Shown: positions 49,154-59,811, numbered from the stretch's first letter. The stretch: 64,000 nucleotides of DNA from Avibacterium gallinarum (GCF_002921135.1 NZ_PQVJ01000007.1:81221-145220), one strand, 5' to 3'. Made by a program: numbers and translations. The notes: generated from the letters alone by a model not told the origin.

Positions 49154-50140
49154 CTATAAAATTAAAAATGACAAGATAATAATAATTATAATTATACTAA
49201 TACAAAGGTTATCACCACTAGAAGATGATGATACGTCTACTTTTTTATATTTATGTAATTCATCAATTTTTGTTTTCTCTTTAACATTATATTTATAATT
49301 TTCTTCTTTTTTAACATTTTCTTTAATTAATATATCATTATCTTTATTCTGTTTTAACTCACGATTATAAGACTTCATTAAAATTCCTCTAACAGCAGGC
49401 ATACTATTATTTCTAAATGTTTTAGAGTTTTTATTGTACGCTTTACTATCACTATCTTCTTTAGAAATATCATCTATATAGTTAGGTACCTTTGATCTTG
49501 AAGTAGAACTAATTACTCCTAAAAGCTCACTGATTTTTTCCTTTCTGCTTTCTATATAGTTTAGTATATCTTTATACTCTAAAGGAATAATATTTTCATC
49601 AAGAATATATTCTATATATTTAGGCTCAATAACATCTAAACACTGGACCTCTGCTTGATCTGAAGTTGTTTCGCTGTCTAATAAATCATTAGATCGAGAA
49701 ATAGTTTGAGGAGGTAAATTTGATTTCTGATAAGAAATAGAAGGTGAAAATAAATTATCTAATGCTTGAGAACCTCTTATCGCATTGATATCTATATATC
49801 TATAACTTGCTGTTGCTGCGTTATGAGGATAAAACAAAAATTCCTTTTCAAATAAAACATCAGGGCTAATTAATAATAGACATAGATCTAACCCGCTTTC
49901 TTTTTTTCTATCAAACATCCGTTTATTAGGCTTACTAATAGATAAACAAATAGAATTTTTGAAACGATCGAAACGACCAGTATCTGTAACTTGATAATGA
50001 TGAGTTATGAGATTTCTAGGTTGTAATCCATCTCTTTTAATAAATTCTAGATTCTCTCTAGGGGTAAAATGACATAACCATTTAATATTTCTTTTTTTAA
50101 TAATTTCTTTTATTAACTCTACTTCTTTAAGTTCTAACAT
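49154..50140 (-). CDS. DarT1-like DNA ADP-ribosyltransferase toxin with C-terminal membrane-anchored tail
   Basis: Residues ~1-205 carry a DarT-type ADP-ribosyltransferase domain: IKWLCHFTPRENLEFIKRDGL (in part, ~18-38), the LFYPHNAATASYRYIDINA block (~101-119) and SDQAEVQCLDVIEPKYI (~159-175), which holds the probable catalytic Glu in QAE. Typical DarT1 proteins end near residue 220. This one continues for about 120 residues: a Lys/Asn/Glu-rich, probably disordered or coiled segment, a serine run and a final hydrophobic stretch (LCISIIIIIIILSFLIL) that looks like a transmembrane anchor. The NADAR gene follows. The initiating ATG has only a weak GAGAG upstream, consistent with low toxin expression. 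Confidence 0.8.
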   Translation of the reverse strand: MLELKEVELIKEIIKKRNIKWLCHFTPRENLEFIKRDGLQPRNLITHHYQVTDTGRFDRFKNSICLSISKPNKRMFDRKKESGLDLCLLLISPDVLFEKEFLFYPHNAATASYRYIDINAIRGSQALDNLFSPSISYQKSNLPPQTISRSNDLLDSETTSDQAEVQCLDVIEPKYIEYILDENIIPLEYKDILNYIESRKEKISELLGVISSTSRSKVPNYIDDISKEDSDSKAYNKNSKTFRNNSMPAVRGILMKSYNRELKQNKDNDILIKENVKKEENYKYNVKEKTKIDELHKYKKVDVSSSSSGDNLCISIIIIIIILSFLIL

Positions 50141-50346
50141 AGAATACTCTCAAATTAATATTTAATATTGGTAGGATTCTATATTTTTTACTGGTTAATA
50201 TTCCAGAATCAAACCGTTACAAAATTAACTCATTTAGTTACTAAAAAAACTCAAAGTCTTACCAAAAAACAACATAGCCCCCATGCTTAAAAAGTGATAT
50301 ACTGCGAAAAATTTAGTTAATCACAATTTACTTGGAAGGTTAAACT

Positions 50347-50760
50347 ATGGAAATCTATGATAAAGTTCGTGTTATGCGAGAAATCCGTCAATGGTCGCAA
50401 GAAGAAATGGCTGATAGAATGGGAATGTCAGTAACAGGTTACGCTAAAATAGAACGTGGGCAATCAAAATTGCATTATGACAAGTTAGAACAAATTGCTA
50501 ATATATTTAATATTAGTGTAAATGATTTAATTGATTTAGATAAAAGAATGCCAATGTGGTATTTTGGTGAAAACTGCTCTAATAACAATAATGTTGCTAA
50601 TTATTACTCTTCTGATAGTGCTTTAACTTTAGAATTAGAAAAATTAAAATTGATTATTGAAAATCAGCAACAATTATTGCATTCAAAAGATTTGCTTTTA
50701 CAGCAAAAAGATAATGAAATTAAATCTTTGAATGAAATTATTAGTTTGCTTAAAAAATAG
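50347..50760 (+). CDS. XRE-family helix-turn-helix regulator with C-terminal coiled coil
   Basis: This 137-residue protein has a Cro/C1-type HTH at ~6-62 (VRVMREIRQWSQEEMADRMG, then KLEQIANIFNISVNDLIDLD) and, after an Asn-rich linker, a heptad-patterned C-terminus (~97-137) suited to dimerisation. It is transcribed divergently from the DarT1-NADAR pair across a 206-bp AT-rich gap, so it is a candidate regulator of that pair, though it might simply be an independent cargo gene. GGAAGG lies before the ATG. Base composition matches the island. Confidence 0.85.
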   Translation: MEIYDKVRVMREIRQWSQEEMADRMGMSVTGYAKIERGQSKLHYDKLEQIANIFNISVNDLIDLDKRMPMWYFGENCSNNNNVANYYSSDSALTLELEKLKLIIENQQQLLHSKDLLLQQKDNEIKSLNEIISLLKK

Positions 50761-50772
50761 AATTAATTTATA

Positions 50773-50818
50773 AAAATAAAACTTGCATTAATTACTACTA
50801 ATACAAGTTTTATTTTTA
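50773..50818. terminator. Bidirectional terminator between the XRE gene and uvrC
   Basis: AAAATAAAACTTG plus ATTA pairs with TAAT plus CAAGTTTTATTTT, with a single mismatch, around an eight-base loop. It lies between convergent genes and marks the right edge of the island. Confidence 0.88.
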
Positions 50819-50850
50819 ATTTGCATCAACAACCAGATCTTGGGGTTATT

Positions 50851-52683
50851 CTACTCCCCCTTCATCGCCTCAAAAATTTTTTCTGCTAACGCTTTTGAGA
50901 TGCCCGGTACGGAAGCGATTTCGTCAAGGGTGGCTTTTTTCACGCCTTGCATTCCGCCAAGGTATTTTAATAGAGCTTGGCGGCGTTTTGCACCAACGCC
51001 TTCGATGGTTTCTAATCCGCTTTGGGTGAAGGCTTTTTGGCGTTTTTTGCGGTGTCCGCTGATAGCGTGGTTATGGCTTTCATCACGGATATGTTGGATT
51101 AGGTGCAAAGCAAGGCTGTCTGGCGGCAAGTTGATTTCGCGATCTTGCTTGCTGATGATGAGCGTTTCCAAGCCTGCACGGCGATCCACACCTTTTGCTA
51201 CGCCGATTAAGTGCGGTCGTTTTTTGTCCCATTTTACCTTGAGTTGCTCGAACACTTGCAAGGCGCGGTTAAGCTGCCCTTTACCGCCGTCAATAAAAAT
51301 CACATCAGGAATTTTTTCTGCGTCCAGATCTTTATCGTAACGTTTCAATAAGGCTTGCTCCATTGCGGCATAATCATCGCCGCCAGTAATGCCTGTGATA
51401 TTAAAACGGCGATAATCAGATTTCAGCGGCCCATCTTGATTGAACACGACACAAGACGCAATGGTTTGTTCGCCCATTGTGTGGCTGATGTCAAAACATT
51501 CCATTCGTTGGATTTTTTCAATGCCGAGCAACGCTTGCAACGCTTGGTAGCGTTCGTGGATCAGCGTGGATTGTTTCAGTTGGGTAACCAGCGCGGCTTT
51601 CGCATTCATTTGTGCAAGCTGTAAATATTTACTTTTATCCCCTTTGGCGCTGTCTTGAATTTGTACTTTACGCCCTGCTTGTTCCGCGAGCAGGGTTTCT
51701 AATTGAGCTTTTTCTGCCAATTTATGATCCACAATAATGGTGTTCGGCACGGTTCGCCCTTGGTGCGCTTGCAAATAAAATTGCCCTACAAACGTGGCGG
51801 TAAGCTCGGATAAATCCGTATTGGCTGGCACTTTCGGGAAATAACTACGGTTGCCCAAAATCTTACCTTGTCGAATAAACAGCACCTGCACGCAAGCAAT
51901 GCCAAGTTGGTAGGCGATGGCGATAATATCAATATCATCGAGGCGATCATTGCTGACAAATTGTTTTTCGATCACCGCGCGCACCGCTTGGATTTGATCC
52001 CGTATGCGTGCCGCTTCTTCAAAATTCAACGCTTGGCTCGCTTGCTCCATTTTTGCCACAAGATGATCTAGCACTTGCTGATCTTTGCCTTGCAAGAAAA
52101 GACGCGCAAAATTCACTTGTTGATTGTAATCTTCATCGGAAATATAGCCTGGCACGCAAGGCGCAGAACAGCGTCCAATTTGATATTGCAAGCAAGGGCG
52201 TGAGCGATTGCGATAAACGGAATTTTCACATTGCCGTACAGGGAACAATTTTTGCAATAAAGAAAGAGTTTCGCGCACTGCTCCTGCATTAGGATAAGGG
52301 CCAAAATATTCACCTTGAATTTTTTTGCTTCCCCGATAGGCAGTGATTCTCGGGTGGCGTTCTTTGGTGAGCAAAATATAGGGGTACGATTTGTCATCAC
52401 GCAATAGCACGTTATAGCGTGGCTGGTAGGTTTTAATATAATTATGCTCTAACAGCAAGGCTTCCGTTTCGCTTGATGTGATGGTGGTTTCAATGCGATG
52501 AATACTGGCGACTAAGGCTTCCGTTTTTTTACTGGATAAATTCGCCCGAAAATAACTGGATAAGCGTTTTTTTAAATCTTTGGCTTTGCCCACATAAATC
52601 ACCTGTTCTTTATCGTCATACATACGATAAACACCGGGATCGTGAGTTACATTAGTAAGAAACTTTTTGGCATCAAAGGTCAT
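50851..52683 (-). CDS. uvrC: Excinuclease ABC subunit C
   Basis: This 610-residue nuclease makes both incisions in nucleotide excision repair. The N-terminal GIY-YIG domain shows [20 protein letters not shown] (~16-35), the UVR domain lies at ~205-240 ([20 protein letters not shown]), the RNase H-like UvrC domain at ~380-540 ([20 protein letters not shown]), and tandem helix-hairpin-helix motifs at the end ([20 protein letters not shown]). E. coli UvrC is 610 aa. First conserved gene to the right of the island; kdsB lies upstream on the same strand. Confidence 0.97.
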   Translation of the reverse strand: MTFDAKKFLTNVTHDPGVYRMYDDKEQVIYVGKAKDLKKRLSSYFRANLSSKKTEALVASIHRIETTITSSETEALLLEHNYIKTYQPRYNVLLRDDKSYPYILLTKERHPRITAYRGSKKIQGEYFGPYPNAGAVRETLSLLQKLFPVRQCENSVYRNRSRPCLQYQIGRCSAPCVPGYISDEDYNQQVNFARLFLQGKDQQVLDHLVAKMEQASQALNFEEAARIRDQIQAVRAVIEKQFVSNDRLDDIDIIAIAYQLGIACVQVLFIRQGKILGNRSYFPKVPANTDLSELTATFVGQFYLQAHQGRTVPNTIIVDHKLAEKAQLETLLAEQAGRKVQIQDSAKGDKSKYLQLAQMNAKAALVTQLKQSTLIHERYQALQALLGIEKIQRMECFDISHTMGEQTIASCVVFNQDGPLKSDYRRFNITGITGGDDYAAMEQALLKRYDKDLDAEKIPDVIFIDGGKGQLNRALQVFEQLKVKWDKKRPHLIGVAKGVDRRAGLETLIISKQDREINLPPDSLALHLIQHIRDESHNHAISGHRKKRQKAFTQSGLETIEGVGAKRRQALLKYLGGMQGVKKATLDEIASVPGISKALAEKIFEAMKGE

Positions 52684-52753
52684 TTTAAAAACATTAGGAT
52701 CTGCTGATAAAAAAGAATGGGCGAAAAATCGCCCAAGGAATAAAATTGAAAAA

Positions 52754-53521
52754 TTACGCTAAAATCGCCCGCACTTTTTCTAAATCTTCAGGTGTATCCA
52801 CGCCGACCGCTGGCACTTCTTTCGCAAGATCAATATGAATTTTTTCGCCATACCACAACACGCGAAGTTGCTCTAAAGATTCGATATTTTCTAACGCTGA
52901 AGGTTGCCATTGTACATATTGCTTGATAAAGCCTGCACGATAAGCATAAATGCCAATGTGGCGTAAATACTGGCTTTGTAGCACAAGTTGCGTTTTTTGT
53001 TCATCAGATAAGCCGGCAAACTGGTCGCGATTCCAAGGGATCGGCGCACGGGAAAAATATAAGACATTGCCCGATTTATCCGCCACAGCTTTCACCACAT
53101 TAGGGTTAAATAATTCTTCCGCATCATTCAATGGGACAGCAAGGGTCGCCATTTTCACACCATTTTTTGCTAAATTATCCGCCACTTGCTGCACGATCAC
53201 AGGGGGAATTAACGGCTCATCACCTTGAATATTCACTACAATTTCATCATCGGCAAGGGCTAACTTCTCCACCACTTCCGCCAAGCGCTCCGTGCCTGAA
53301 TTGTGATGTTCTGACGTCATACAAACTTCGCCGCCAAAGGCTTGCACAGCTTGCGCCACAGCTTGGTTATCCGTTGCTACCACCACACGGCTCGCTCCTG
53401 ATTCCTGTGCTTTTTGCCAAACGTGGGCGATCATTGGTTTGCCTGCAATATCCGCCAAAGGCTTACCAGGTAAGCGACTTGAAGCAAAGCGTGCAGGGAT
53501 AATTACCGTGAATTTTGCCAT
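52754..53521 (-). CDS. kdsB: CMP-Kdo synthetase (3-deoxy-manno-octulosonate cytidylyltransferase)
   Basis: This 255-residue enzyme activates Kdo as CMP-Kdo for the lipopolysaccharide core. Motifs are [20 protein letters not shown] (~4-23) for CTP binding, [14 protein letters not shown], and [14 protein letters not shown] (~95-108). The start overlaps the stop of the preceding small gene as TAATG, indicating coupling. E. coli KdsB is 248 aa. Part of an msbA-lpxK-ycaR-kdsB envelope operon. Confidence 0.96.
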   Translation of the reverse strand: MAKFTVIIPARFASSRLPGKPLADIAGKPMIAHVWQKAQESGASRVVVATDNQAVAQAVQAFGGEVCMTSEHHNSGTERLAEVVEKLALADDEIVVNIQGDEPLIPPVIVQQVADNLAKNGVKMATLAVPLNDAEELFNPNVVKAVADKSGNVLYFSRAPIPWNRDQFAGLSDEQKTQLVLQSQYLRHIGIYAYRAGFIKQYVQWQPSALENIESLEQLRVLWYGEKIHIDLAKEVPAVGVDTPEDLEKVRAILA

Positions 53522-53730
53522 TATTCTGCTCCTTCTTGTTGCGCTTTTTCTTGTTTCTCGTTTTCTGATTGCAAGGCAATTGCACGCTCCGCTAACAACA
53601 CAGGAATACCCTGCTCAATGGGATAAGCCAGTTGTTCAAAGGTGCAAATCAGCTGTTCATTTTCTTTGTCATATTTCAAACGCCCTTGACAAATCGGGCA
53701 AGCGAGAATATCGAGTAGTTTTTCGTTCAT
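53521..53730 (-). CDS. ycaR: Trm112-like small protein (YcaR family)
   Basis: This 69-residue Trm112p-domain protein begins [20 protein letters not shown] with a CPxC motif, and contains [15 protein letters not shown] (~33-47), as in E. coli YcaR (60 aa). The function in bacteria is uncertain; it lies between lpxK and kdsB as in many gammaproteobacteria. It overlaps kdsB by one base. Confidence 0.9.
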   Translation of the reverse strand: MNEKLLDILACPICQGRLKYDKENEQLICTFEQLAYPIEQGIPVLLAERAIALQSENEKQEKAQQEGAE

Positions 53731-53800
53731 TAAGGTTTCTCCACTTCTTTTCAGAAGGCTATGTTAACCGCTTCATCAGGCGGTGCATAAAACAGATAAA

Positions 53801-54811
53801 TTAAAGTGCGGTGCTTTTTGGCGCAGTTTTTACTTGCTGGATCAACGCGGCAATAAATTGTTCACTTTGTTCATCATTAATTTCTGCTTCAACAGGCACA
53901 TACCACCAATTGGATTGAGCAAAATCTTGGCATTTAACCGCATCTTTTTCGGTCATAAAGAGCGGTTGGTTTTTATCAAATTTTTCAAATAGCACTAGAT
54001 CATAAGCCTGATGATCTTGAAAGGCTTGGCTTTCCACTACATTGATCGCCAACTTTTGCAACATTGAGAAAAAACGCTGTGGGTTGCCAATGCCTGCAAT
54101 GGCGGTGATGTTTTGTTGGGCAAAATCCTGCAAAGGACGTTTTTCCCCCGTTTGCAAATGAATGGCAACCTGCGGTGTTAATGTCATTACCGTTTGGCTA
54201 AAAGGTGTTTCTGCGCCGTTATTGATAATCCAATCGACAGATTTTAAACGGCAAATTGGCTCGCGCAGTAGCCCTGCGGGCAACACAAAACCATTACCAA
54301 ATTGGCGCTGCGCATCAAGCACCACAATTTCTTTATCGCGTTGCAATTTATAATGCTGTAAGCCGTCATCGCTAATAATTACTTGGCAAGGAAAGTGCGC
54401 GAGTAAATGTTCTATCGCCTGCTGACGATTTGGTGAAATACACACAGGGGCATTAGTGCGTTTGGCAATTAATAAGGGTTCATCGCCTGTTTCCACAGGA
54501 TCATCGTGGCTTGCCACCAAACGGGGATAACTTTTTGCTTTGCTCCCATAACCGCGCGAAATCACGCCAACTTGAATGCCTCGTTGCTGTAATTGTTGCA
54601 CTAGCCAGATGACCACAGGGGTTTTGCCGTTTCCACCCACGGATAAATTGCCTACGATCACCACAGGCACAGGTGCTTTGTAAGAAGCCAAAATGCCGCG
54701 CTGATATAGCCACGTGCGCAGGCGGGTGATGAGTAAAAATAATAGGGCGAAAGGTGATAATAACCACTTCAGCGCCTTTGCCAAAAGGTTGGATTGATAC
54801 CAAAAATTCAT
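53801..54811 (-). CDS. lpxK: Tetraacyldisaccharide 4'-kinase LpxK
   Basis: This 336-residue inner-membrane-associated kinase phosphorylates the lipid A precursor at the 4' position. It has an N-terminal membrane helix (~17-35) and a P-loop in [20 protein letters not shown] (~53-72), with the catalytic DDGLQHYKL (~147) further on. I chose ATG 54811, with GAGG five bases upstream, over the GTG at 54817. E. coli LpxK is 328 aa. It follows msbA on the same strand, the conserved msbA-lpxK pairing. Confidence 0.95.
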   Translation of the reverse strand: MNFWYQSNLLAKALKWLLSPFALLFLLITRLRTWLYQRGILASYKAPVPVVIVGNLSVGGNGKTPVVIWLVQQLQQRGIQVGVISRGYGSKAKSYPRLVASHDDPVETGDEPLLIAKRTNAPVCISPNRQQAIEHLLAHFPCQVIISDDGLQHYKLQRDKEIVVLDAQRQFGNGFVLPAGLLREPICRLKSVDWIINNGAETPFSQTVMTLTPQVAIHLQTGEKRPLQDFAQQNITAIAGIGNPQRFFSMLQKLAINVVESQAFQDHQAYDLVLFEKFDKNQPLFMTEKDAVKCQDFAQSNWWYVPVEAEINDEQSEQFIAALIQQVKTAPKSTAL

Positions 54812-54871
54812 TATCACCTCATCAAAATGGATAGATTGGTGTACGCTGAAAATTCGTACACCAACATAAGA

Positions 54872-56620
54872 TTAATGATTAAATTGCATTTGATGTAGCT
54901 GTTTGTAAGCGCCATTTAATGCCAGCAACTCTTGATGCGTGCCACGTTCTTTAATTTCACCGTGTTCAATCACCAAAATTTCATCGGCTTTTTCAATGGT
55001 TGATAAACGGTGGGCAATCACTAAAACCGTGCGCTCTTTTTGCAATTCTTCAAGCGCCGCTTGAATTGCACGTTCAGATTCTGTATCCAACGCAGAGGTC
55101 GCTTCATCTAAAATCAATACAGGGGAATTACGCAACAAGGCACGAGCAATCGCCAAGCGCTGACGTTGTCCGCCTGATAAACTTGCGCCGTTTTCGCCAA
55201 TCACGGTGTCCAAGCCATCTTCTAATTTTTCAATAAATTCCATTGCGTGCGCCGCTTTAGCCGCTTTAATAATATCTTCACGGCTATATTTATCCGCCGC
55301 AGCATAGGCAATATTATTGGCAATGGTGTCATTAAATAAATGCACTTGCTGTGATACCACCGCGCAGTTTTCACGCAGATTATTCAGCGTATAATCTTGA
55401 ATATTCACGCCATCAAGGGTGATTTCCCCTTGTTCAATCTCATAAAAACGCGTAACCAAATTAGCGATGGTCGATTTTCCTGAACCTGAACGCCCCACCA
55501 ACGCCACGGTTTTGCCTTGCGGAATGTCAAAGGAAATATGATTTAACGCAGGGTGCTCTTTGCCTGAATAGCTAAACGTAACATCTTTGAAAGAAATATT
55601 TCCTTTGGCTTTTTCCACTTCATAAGTGCCGTTGTCTTTCTCGGTTGCCATATCCAAAATAGCAAACAGGGTTTGGCACGCTGCCATACCACGCTGGAAT
55701 TGCGCATTCACATTCGTTAAAGACTTCAATGGTCGCATCATTGCCAACATTGAAGAAAACACCACCGTGAAAGAGCCTGCCGTTAGGTTTTGGCTCATAA
55801 TTTCTGGCACGGTTGCCAAATACAACACCGCCGACAAGGCGAAAGACGCAATAATTTGCACCACAGGATCAGAAATGGCATCTGCCACCATCACTTTCAT
55901 TCCCTTGCGGCGCATATCATTACTCACTTTATTAAAGCGTTCTTCTTCAATTTTTTGTCCACCAAAAGAAAGTACCACGCGATGCCCTTTCAGCATTTGT
56001 TCTGCGGAAGAGGTCAGCTCACCCATTGAGTTTTGCATATTTTTACCTAACTCACGGAATTTTTTCGATACCATACGAATCAGCACCGCAATAATCGGCC
56101 CAATCACGAAAAGCACCAAAGAAAGCTGCCAACTGGTATAAATCATCACACCAAGTAAAGAGATAATATACGCCCCTTCACGCACAATGGTCACCAAGGA
56201 TCCCGATGAAGAATTGGCTACTTGTTCGCTATCGTAAGTAATACGCGAAAGCAATTTGCCTGCGGAGTTTTGATCAAAAAACGGCACGGGCATATACATT
56301 AAATGCTTGAATAAACGGCGGCGAATGGTCATCACCACTTTGCCTGACACCCAGCCTAAACAATAAGTTGAAACAAAACTTGTTACGCCACGCACAATAA
56401 TCAACAGCACCACCACCACAGCCATTATGCGCAAAAAGCTCACGTCCGCCTTGCCAAAACCGTCATCAAGCAACGGTTTAAGCATTTGAATAAGAGAAGC
56501 ATCTGCTAAGGCATTGAATACTAAGGTAATTGCTGCGGCAATTAAGCCAGCTTTAAAAGGCGCAATAATCGGCCATAAGCGTTTGAAAGTTTGCAGCGTT
56601 GTTAAGTCTTTATCTTGCAT
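54872..56620 (-). CDS. msbA: Lipid A export ATP-binding/permease protein MsbA
   Basis: This 582-residue half-ABC exporter flips lipid A-core across the inner membrane. Six transmembrane helices occupy ~20-320. The nucleotide-binding domain has Walker A in [17 protein letters not shown] (~372-388), the signature [18 protein letters not shown] (~478) and Walker [13 protein letters not shown] (~500). E. coli MsbA is 582 aa. It heads the msbA-lpxK-ycaR-kdsB run; rec2 lies upstream on the same strand. Confidence 0.97.
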   Translation of the reverse strand: MQDKDLTTLQTFKRLWPIIAPFKAGLIAAAITLVFNALADASLIQMLKPLLDDGFGKADVSFLRIMAVVVVLLIIVRGVTSFVSTYCLGWVSGKVVMTIRRRLFKHLMYMPVPFFDQNSAGKLLSRITYDSEQVANSSSGSLVTIVREGAYIISLLGVMIYTSWQLSLVLFVIGPIIAVLIRMVSKKFRELGKNMQNSMGELTSSAEQMLKGHRVVLSFGGQKIEEERFNKVSNDMRRKGMKVMVADAISDPVVQIIASFALSAVLYLATVPEIMSQNLTAGSFTVVFSSMLAMMRPLKSLTNVNAQFQRGMAACQTLFAILDMATEKDNGTYEVEKAKGNISFKDVTFSYSGKEHPALNHISFDIPQGKTVALVGRSGSGKSTIANLVTRFYEIEQGEITLDGVNIQDYTLNNLRENCAVVSQQVHLFNDTIANNIAYAAADKYSREDIIKAAKAAHAMEFIEKLEDGLDTVIGENGASLSGGQRQRLAIARALLRNSPVLILDEATSALDTESERAIQAALEELQKERTVLVIAHRLSTIEKADEILVIEHGEIKERGTHQELLALNGAYKQLHQMQFNH

Positions 56621-56680
56621 AATTGATTCATTTCAGTTAAAAAACTTCGCCATTTTACCCTTATTTTGCCGACAAGCCAA

Positions 56681-59125
56681 TTAATCCCCGATACTTAATC
56701 CCCGATACCAAGGGGAAAACTCCGATCTTGCGGTATAAATTTTTATCTGTTCGGGGAAAAATAACAGGCTGATCTGCCCAAAATCTGCCGTATTATAGAC
56801 CGCACTTTGTTGCGCCTTTAGGCGTTCCAACACCACGGAATGGGGGAAATGCCAAGGATTACCACGGCTACTCGAAATCAATGCGATCTTAGGCTGCGTT
56901 GTTTTAAGCAAATATTCACTGCTAGAGGTTTTACTGCCGTGATGCCCCACTTGCAATATCTCTATTTTTCCAGCTAAATCAGCAAATTGCCGCTCTGTTT
57001 GGCTATCAGCATCACCAGTTAAAAGCACCTTTCGATTGCCATCATCAATCAACAACACGCAAGAATCTGGATTTTCTGCACGCTTGCGGATCTTTTGTGG
57101 GGAAAGCGCGGTAATGCGTAATCCTTGCCATTGCCATTGTTGTCCCTGAAGACAAAAAGTGCGGTGTTTTTTTGCGTGATTTTTTTCTGACGGTGTGATC
57201 AATTCAGCCTGTGGGAACGCCTGTAAAATCGCACTAGCGCCCCCTGAATGATCATTATCATCGTGGCTCAAAATCAGCTTATCTAGCACAATCCCCTGCC
57301 GTTGCAAATAAGGCAAAATCTCTAGCTCCGCCATACTTCCCCCACGCCACGCTGCCCCCGTATCATATAAAATGCCACGCTGATTTTTCACCAATAATGT
57401 TGCCAAGCCCTGCCCTACATCTAAGGTTTCTAATCGCCATTTAGGGGCGTTTATCTCTTGCCACGCCAAATTCATCAGCATTATTCCAAGTAACCCTGCA
57501 AAAATAGGCTTCATTCTTTGTAAGAATAACGGACTGGGCAATTTTTCTGCATTGAGTGAGATTGTCTTTTTCCCTGCTAAGATCGGATTTTTTGCCACTT
57601 TTTGTGGCAATTTTTGCGAAAATTTTTGCAAATAAAACACATACCCCAGCCCCAAAATGAGCAACAAAATGACGATCCATTGCGATTGATTTTCTGACAA
57701 ATCGATCCAATTCCCTTGCCATTGATTGAGCAACGTCGTGATTTTTTCTGCTAAATAATTCGCCCCTTGCCACGAATTAAACGCCCCTTGGCTCAACACT
57801 GCAAACAGCACCATTGGCACAAGACATAAACTAAACACTGGCACAGCTAAAAGGTTCGCCATCATTCCCGACAAGGACGTTCCGTGAAAAAAATAAAGCT
57901 GAATTGGGGTAAATAAACATAACAAACCGAGTTGTAGATGAAACAAGGAAAAAATCCAGCGTAGGATTTTTTTCGCCCACTGATTTTTAATGGGATAAAT
58001 TTGCCCTTGGATTAAATCCAACGGCACAAGTTGATACCACAGAATCAGGCTTGCCACCGCCCCTGCGGAAAGCCAAAAACTAACGGAAAGTAACATCAGC
58101 GGATCCCATAAAATGAGCAATGCCACCACACATTGAAAATATTGCCAAGGCGTATAATAACAGCGTAACACTCGAATCAAACACAGCAATCCCAAAGCAA
58201 GTAACGCCCTTAAGGTGGGAATGGAAAAGCCAGCCAGCTGAACATAAATTAAAGCAATAAAAGCACCGCACAATAATGGCAAAATCGCCCCTATTCGATG
58301 CGTGGGCAAGAAAAACTGTGCTGCTCTTGCAATAGCAAAGCCAAGCAACATTGCCAAACCAATATGCAAGCCAGAAATGGCAATTAAATGTGCCGTGTTG
58401 GTTTTCTGATAAATTTGCCAGTGTTCAGCATTAAGCCACGCCCGTTCGCCAAAGCCCAGCGCCAACAATAAGCCTTGCATCGGTAAGCCTTGGGTCTGCT
58501 GAAAACTGGCTTGCAATAATCGCTCTCGCCACGCAAAATCTTGCGAAATTTGCACCGCACTTTTTACTCTGCCATAGGCCGTGATACCTTGTGAGAAATA
58601 CCATTTTTGCCGATCAAAGCCCCCTTGATTTAAACGGCTTGATAAGGGTTTGAGCAATAATTCCGCCTGCCAAATTTGCCCCACTTTAATTTGCTCTGCT
58701 GCCTTATTTCCCAAATTTTTCTCTGAGTTTTGCCATTGCAAATATATTCGCTGGCTAGGCAAATTTTCTGCCAATTTCCCAGTGGCAATCACAGTTTGAT
58801 AATCTTGCTGATGTAAGATTTTCTCAATCTTAATTGGAATGCTGATCTTGTTTAAACTGGCGCTCTGCTCTGCTTGGCTCAAAATTTGCTGAGCTTGATG
58901 ATGAAAATAGCCCAAGCTCAATACAAAAATCACGCCGTAAACCAGCCCTTTTGCGATTTTATAATAGGCTAAAAGATAGGCTGTCAAAACAGCTAAGATC
59001 CCAATTCCCACAGTGCAAAGCATTAATTCAACACTAAGCAATAAGGCTTTCGGCACATAAAGCAAACTCAAGCCTGCGCCAATAATCAGCCATAGAATCA
59101 CATCTAATTTAAGCGAAAATTTCAT
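56681..59125 (-). CDS. rec2: DNA uptake channel protein ComEC/Rec2
   Basis: This 814-residue polytopic membrane protein is the inner-membrane channel for transforming single-stranded DNA. It has an N-terminal OB-like region, a central Competence domain (~210-500) with HLIAISGLHIGLAMLLGFAI (~235-254), and a C-terminal metallo-beta-lactamase-like domain (~565-814) showing LDVGQGLATLLVKN, LSHDDNDHSGGASAIL and LLTGDADSQTERQF. This fits the many uptake signals in the window. H. influenzae Rec2 is about 788 aa. I see no CRE (CRP-S) competence site in the short upstream region. Confidence 0.94.
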   Translation of the reverse strand: MKFSLKLDVILWLIIGAGLSLLYVPKALLLSVELMLCTVGIGILAVLTAYLLAYYKIAKGLVYGVIFVLSLGYFHHQAQQILSQAEQSASLNKISIPIKIEKILHQQDYQTVIATGKLAENLPSQRIYLQWQNSEKNLGNKAAEQIKVGQIWQAELLLKPLSSRLNQGGFDRQKWYFSQGITAYGRVKSAVQISQDFAWRERLLQASFQQTQGLPMQGLLLALGFGERAWLNAEHWQIYQKTNTAHLIAISGLHIGLAMLLGFAIARAAQFFLPTHRIGAILPLLCGAFIALIYVQLAGFSIPTLRALLALGLLCLIRVLRCYYTPWQYFQCVVALLILWDPLMLLSVSFWLSAGAVASLILWYQLVPLDLIQGQIYPIKNQWAKKILRWIFSLFHLQLGLLCLFTPIQLYFFHGTSLSGMMANLLAVPVFSLCLVPMVLFAVLSQGAFNSWQGANYLAEKITTLLNQWQGNWIDLSENQSQWIVILLLILGLGYVFYLQKFSQKLPQKVAKNPILAGKKTISLNAEKLPSPLFLQRMKPIFAGLLGIMLMNLAWQEINAPKWRLETLDVGQGLATLLVKNQRGILYDTGAAWRGGSMAELEILPYLQRQGIVLDKLILSHDDNDHSGGASAILQAFPQAELITPSEKNHAKKHRTFCLQGQQWQWQGLRITALSPQKIRKRAENPDSCVLLIDDGNRKVLLTGDADSQTERQFADLAGKIEILQVGHHGSKTSSSEYLLKTTQPKIALISSSRGNPWHFPHSVVLERLKAQQSAVYNTADFGQISLLFFPEQIKIYTARSEFSPWYRGLSIGD

Positions 59126-59174
59126 TTTTATATAAGATTAAAAATTACCTTTATAAACAAAAATCGTTGTAAAT

Positions 59175-59264
59175 CGTAGGGTGGGCTTCAGCCCACCACT
59201 TAGGATTGAATAACCTTGGCATTGCCTACTTTGATAAAAACGGTGGGCTAAAGCCCACCCTACG
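59175..59264. repeat. REP-like inverted hairpin pair, left of the RAYT gene
   Basis: Two hairpins face each other: GGTGGGCT/GCCCACC (59180-59197) and GGTGGGCT/AGCCCACC (59242-59259), and the outer ends CGTAGGGTGGGC and GCCCACCCTACG are complementary. The spacer contains ATTGAATAACCTTGGCATTG. A near copy lies at 59812-59906. Confidence 0.85.
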
Positions 59265-59286
59265 CTTAATCTGATTAAACCTTTGA

Positions 59287-59787
59287 TTAACTCCCCCAAT
59301 TCAATGGAAAAAATCCTCTTTCAACATCTCTTCGAAATGAGGAAAACGGCCAATCTTTGGGGGCATTAACATAACCGTGTTTAACAGGATTGAAATAGAT
59401 ATAGTCTAAATGATTGTTCAAATCTCGTTCATCACGGATACGATGCTCCCAAAATCGTCTTTGCCATATTCCAGCTTCTCGCTTTTTTATTCTACTTTGG
59501 TTCTCATTACGATACGCCTTTGGTAATAATTTCGTAAATACCGTTTTAAAAAAAGCAATACGCTTAGAATAATTATCATCATCCTGTGGTAATTGCATTA
59601 TGAAATGCAGATGATCAGGTAACACACAAATTGCGATGGTTTCAAAGGGATATCTTCTCACTGTCTCTTGATAGGCTTGCCGTAATTTTTCTATATGCTG
59701 AGTAAGGTAACATTTTGTACGATCTTGCAATGTCAATGTAAAAAAATAACACGCGCCTTTTGTAAAATCTCTCCGATAATTTGGCAT
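59287..59787 (-). CDS. rayT: REP-associated tyrosine transposase (RAYT)
   Basis: This 166-residue HUH single-strand transposase of the TnpA-REP family has an N-terminal MPNYRRDFTKGACYFFTL, the HUH motif in VLPDHLHFIMQLP (~62-74), WQRRFWEHRIRDERDLNNHL (~113-132), and the catalytic tyrosine in DYIYFNPVKHGYV (~133-145). RAYTs cut and mobilise REP hairpins and are usually single-copy domesticated genes. ATG 59787 has GAGGGG upstream; the longer frame to 59805 is the alternative. It is flanked on both sides by REP pairs, forming a complete REPtron. Confidence 0.93.
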   Translation of the reverse strand: MPNYRRDFTKGACYFFTLTLQDRTKCYLTQHIEKLRQAYQETVRRYPFETIAICVLPDHLHFIMQLPQDDDNYSKRIAFFKTVFTKLLPKAYRNENQSRIKKREAGIWQRRFWEHRIRDERDLNNHLDYIYFNPVKHGYVNAPKDWPFSSFRRDVERGFFPLNWGS

Positions 59788-59811
59788 TATTTCTGCCCCT
59801 CTCATAAGAAA

